Assembly: GCF_902488755.1 (NCBI RefSeq)
Contig: NZ_CABTXF010000050.1
Coordinates: 1 to 8,636 of the forward strand
Direction: 5' to 3'
Origin: an uncultured Murdochiella sp.
Lineage (GTDB): Bacteria > Bacillota > Clostridia > Tissierellales > Peptoniphilaceae
DNA length: 8,636 nucleotides
A model generated the notes under the pieces. That model searched no databases, was not told where the DNA came from, and worked only from the letters and a program-made list of their open reading frames with translations. The first letter of the stretch is position 1. The number at the start of each line of letters is the position of its first letter. Shown here piece by piece: positions 6,091 to 8,636 of this stretch. The position numbers were made by a program, and so were the translations under genes.

Positions 6091-7476
6091 TTATGGTCTT
6101 TTATGAAGCGCCTGCAACACATCGGTCAACGTCTTTGCGCAACGCATTTCAAGACGCAATTCTTTTTTTAGCCGTTTCACTAAAGAGGCATGTTCTTCGG
6201 CAATAAACGCCCGACGAAAACCGAGCCGATCCAGTTCACGCAAACGCCGCTCCATCTCGGTGGCGCGCTTGAGCTCGCCGGTAAGCCCCACTTCCGCACA
6301 AAATGCGTCTTTTCCGTCAATCGTCCAACCTTCTGCGGCAGAAGCGACCGCCACCAATATTGCTAAATCGCATATCTTTTCTCGCAGGGCAAGACCGCCG
6401 GTCGCCTTAAGCACTACACTCTTGTCGTGTAAGGGCTCATGCGCGCGCTCCGCTAAAATGGAAACCAGCGTATTCAGGTCATCCCGACGAAGCGAGTCGC
6501 CGATGCGCGTAGGGTATGCCTCATACGACGGAGAAACGAGTGCTTCAATCTCGATCGGAATAAGACGAGATCCTTCTTTTTGCAGCGATACGGCCGCACC
6601 GGAAATGGGATGATCGCGTCTGGTCAAAAAAAGATCGTAGGGGTTAGTGACATCGCACAAGCCATCCGCGCTCATTTGAAACAGCCCCACCTCATCGGTG
6701 TAACCGAAACGGTTCTTGGTGGAACGCAACAGGCGCAGTTCATCGGAATAGCCGCTTTCCAGATACAGCACCGTATCCACCTGATGCTCCAATGTGCGCA
6801 ACCCTGCCATCGTTTCGTCTTTTGTGACATGCCCCACGACAAATGCCGCCATGGGGCGACTGCCTTGTTTACATGCCGAAACAATGGCTGCCGTACACTG
6901 CACCGTTTGCGTGGGTGTGCCCGGACGCTGGGCAAACTCGGCAAGTGCTATCGTCTGAATGGAATCGACGATGAGTATCGCCGGTTTGAGGCGTTGGCTC
7001 TCGGAAAGCACGGCATCCAGTGAACTGGTAGAAAGAATGTAAACTGTATCGGGGCAAGTGCGCAAAATACGCTCCGCCCGCATACGAATCTGCGGTGCGC
7101 TCTCTTCGCCGGAAGCGTAGAGCACTCGCACGCCGCGCGCCGCTAATCTTCCTGCCACCTGCAAAAGAAGGGTGGACTTCCCGGCGCCCGGTTTTGCCGT
7201 CAGCATAGTCACCGCGTCCGGAACCAATCCGCCTCCTAACACACGGTTTAACTCCGGAATGCCGGTATCGACGCGATCGGCTTGCGAGAGCGGCACTTCA
7301 GGCAGCGGCAGGGCTTGTTCTTCCGCCGCTTCCGCCTTTCGTCCAGCTGTCGCACGACCGGTTTCTATGGCGACTTCCTCCATGGTGCCCCATTCGCCGC
7401 ACACAGGGCACTTTCCGCTCCATCCCAGATCCAGATGACCGCAGGAAGAGCATTGATAACGTGTTTTTACCGTCAT
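6091..7476 (-). CDS. radA: DNA repair and recombination protein RadA (Sms)
   Basis: 461 aa, the normal family length. RadA is a RecA-related hexameric ATPase that drives branch migration of recombination intermediates. An N-terminal C4 zinc finger has Cys9, Cys12, Cys23 and Cys26 (CSSC, CPVC). The ATPase domain shows Walker A AKPGAGKST (94-102, Lys100), where most RadA proteins have G-D/E-PG-x-GKST, then Walker B ILIVD (Asp171) and the RadA-specific KNRFG motif (254-258). The C-terminal Lon-like fold (about 310-461) ends with the conserved EVGLTGELKRA (395-405). The usual RLxEPAADLA stretch of that domain is here changed to LREKICDLA (364-372). That domain lacks protease activity in the family, so this is divergence rather than loss of function. 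The ATG overlaps the clpC stop as ATGA (7473-7476), with GGAGG at 7481-7485, so radA is translationally coupled to clpC, as expected for the ctsR-mcsA-mcsB-clpC-radA type of operon. Confidence 0.97.
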   Translation of the reverse strand: MTVKTRYQCSSCGHLDLGWSGKCPVCGEWGTMEEVAIETGRATAGRKAEAAEEQALPLPEVPLSQADRVDTGIPELNRVLGGGLVPDAVTMLTAKPGAGKSTLLLQVAGRLAARGVRVLYASGEESAPQIRMRAERILRTCPDTVYILSTSSLDAVLSESQRLKPAILIVDSIQTIALAEFAQRPGTPTQTVQCTAAIVSACKQGSRPMAAFVVGHVTKDETMAGLRTLEHQVDTVLYLESGYSDELRLLRSTKNRFGYTDEVGLFQMSADGLCDVTNPYDLFLTRRDHPISGAAVSLQKEGSRLIPIEIEALVSPSYEAYPTRIGDSLRRDDLNTLVSILAERAHEPLHDKSVVLKATGGLALREKICDLAILVAVASAAEGWTIDGKDAFCAEVGLTGELKRATEMERRLRELDRLGFRRAFIAEEHASLVKRLKKELRLEMRCAKTLTDVLQALHKRP

Positions 7477-8636
7477 GCTTCCTCCGCAGGCGTAACAACG
7501 ACTCCATTCTTTTCCATACGCAAGGTGTACGCCTTCCCTTTTTCGAGGGTACCGCTTAGCATTTTTTCCGCCAGCACATCCTCTACTTTCGTGCGGATAG
7601 AACGTTCCAGCGGACGAGCGCCAAATTCCGGCTGAACCGAAATTTTCGTCAGGTGGCGAAGCACCGGATCGGTATAACTCATGGGATAACCCAGCTCTTC
7701 GACGCGCACCATCAACTCATCCATCAGCAATCCGGCAATGCGTAAAATGCTTTTTTCGCTTAATCGATGGAAGACGATGATATCATCCACGCGATTGAGA
7801 AATTCCGGTCGGAAGGTCTGCTTGAGTTCTTCATGTACCACTTCTTTCATACGGTCGTATTCGTCGATCTCCATCGTTTCTTCCAGTCCAAAACCGAAAC
7901 GTTTCTCTGTCGCTAACTGGGAGGCACCCACGTTGGAGGTCATGATAATCACCGTATTGCGAAAGTCCACCAAACGTCCTTGGCTATCGGTTAACCGCCC
8001 TTCGTCAAGAATTTGCAGAAGCAGGTTAAAGACATCCGGATGCGCTTTTTCCATTTCGTCAAACAACAGTACGGAATACGGCTGTTTACGCACCATCTGC
8101 GTCAGTTGACCGCCTTCTTCATAACCAACGTATCCTGGAGCGGCGCCCACCAGTCGGGAAACGGCGTACTTTTCCATGTACTCGGACATATCCACGCGGA
8201 TGACGCTCTCTGCCGAACCAAACAACTGGCGCGCAATTTCTTTTGCCAGATACGTTTTTCCTACGCCGGTGGGACCGACGAAGATAAACGTGCCAATGGG
8301 GCGGTTAGCGGATTTCAATCCCACTCTGGCGCGTTTTAACGCGGAAGAGACCGTCTCTACGGCATGGTCTTGCCCGATAACCGTCTTTTTCAGCGCTTCA
8401 TCCAAATGAAGATACTTGTCGGCTTCTTTTTCGTTCATGCGCGTCACCGGTACATTCGCCCACTGCGATACAATCGTCGCAATCTGGTCAAAACCGATGG
8501 TCGGCCATTGTTCCTCTTTTTCTTTTTGCTGCTCTAAAAACGCTTCGTGCTGTTTTTCCAATGCCGCTAACGTATCACGCAGCTTTGCTGCTTCTTCAAA
8601 ATTCTGCGTAAGCGCCGCTTTTTGCTTTTCCTCTTC
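7473..8636 (-). CDS. clpC: ATP-dependent unfoldase ClpC (Hsp100), C-terminal part
   Basis: The 387 visible residues are the C-terminal part; the gene continues beyond the right edge. They begin with a UVR-type helical motif (NFEEAAKLRDTL, residues 12-23), which distinguishes ClpC from ClpB. The second AAA+ module follows: Walker A GPTGVGKT (121-128), pore loop GYVGYEEGG (168-176), Walker B VLLFDE (189-194), sensor 1 TSN, arginine finger FLNR (Arg282) and sensor 2 GARPLER (Arg341). ClpC unfolds proteins and feeds them to the ClpP peptidase. The ClpP-docking tripeptide, usually LGF, VGF or IGF, appears here as FGF (247-249, in KRFGFG). No termination signal lies before radA, so they share a transcript. 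In relatives this operon is controlled by CtsR; its promoter would be outside the window. The apparent start TTG at 8561 is only an internal leucine codon. Confidence 0.96.
   Translation of the reverse strand, partial: EEEKQKAALTQNFEEAAKLRDTLAALEKQHEAFLEQQKEKEEQWPTIGFDQIATIVSQWANVPVTRMNEKEADKYLHLDEALKKTVIGQDHAVETVSSALKRARVGLKSANRPIGTFIFVGPTGVGKTYLAKEIARQLFGSAESVIRVDMSEYMEKYAVSRLVGAAPGYVGYEEGGQLTQMVRKQPYSVLLFDEMEKAHPDVFNLLLQILDEGRLTDSQGRLVDFRNTVIIMTSNVGASQLATEKRFGFGLEETMEIDEYDRMKEVVHEELKQTFRPEFLNRVDDIIVFHRLSEKSILRIAGLLMDELMVRVEELGYPMSYTDPVLRHLTKISVQPEFGARPLERSIRTKVEDVLAEKMLSGTLEKGKAYTLRMEKNGVVVTPAEEA

Noticed and set aside
6580..7023. Open reading frame of 147 codons on the plus strand, antisense to radA
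   Set aside because: It is fully within radA, whose motifs (Walker B, KNRFG) lie in the other strand; no recognisable protein features.
1..8636. CRISPR arrays, tRNA or rRNA genes, insertion sequences, toxin-antitoxin pairs, defence genes other than hsd
   Set aside because: No regularly spaced repeats, cloverleaf-like segments, transposase motifs or small paired genes were seen on either strand. Intergenic gaps are all under 140 bp and are accounted for by promoters or the terminator.

Overview
The window looks like the chromosome of a Gram-positive Firmicute, most likely a clostridial or Tissierellia-type anaerobe. The evidence is the leftward order clpC-radA-carD-(PIN/TRAM), which is typical of Firmicutes, the strong GGAGG-type ribosome binding sites, the GTG and TTG starts, and the SigA-type promoters. 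Hand-counted sample lines give about 50-60% G+C over the S41-like gene and radA. I cannot name genus or species from this sequence.

Right part (about 4230-8636, all minus strand): the 3' half of clpC (Hsp100 unfoldase, entering from the right edge), radA (recombination branch-migration ATPase), carD (RNA-polymerase-binding regulator) and a membrane-anchored PIN/TRAM protein of the YacL family. clpC and radA overlap by 4 bp. radA and carD are separated by 114 bp that hold a very good SigA-type promoter (TTGACA, 17 bp, TAAACT) with a 13-bp dyad centred on the -35 box. carD and the PIN/TRAM gene are 3 bp apart. This is a stress and genome-maintenance block. disA, which often follows radA in Firmicutes, is not here. 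The block ends at a perfect 12-bp hairpin at 4230-4259 that probably terminates transcription from both sides.

Middle (2758-4155, plus strand): one gene for a membrane-anchored protein with the fold signature of S41 (tail-specific or tricorn-like) peptidases. The nucleophilic serine is replaced by glycine and other catalytic positions are also lost. It is probably a pseudopeptidase and is the most unusual protein in the window.

Left part (1-2621, minus strand): a type I restriction-modification operon, hsdM followed by the first 23 codons of hsdS, coupled by a 4-bp ATGA overlap. Sampled lines of hsdM are about 35-43% G+C, clearly lower than the neighbours, which suggests horizontal acquisition. 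The hsdR gene is not in the window. The 136-bp gap between hsdM and the S41-like gene carries divergent promoters, each with a TGn-extended -10 element.

No RNA gene, CRISPR array, insertion sequence or long repeat was seen. I found no convincing wholly new system. The points most worth a second look are the dead S41 protein, the compositional break at the hsd operon, and the dyad over the carD promoter.
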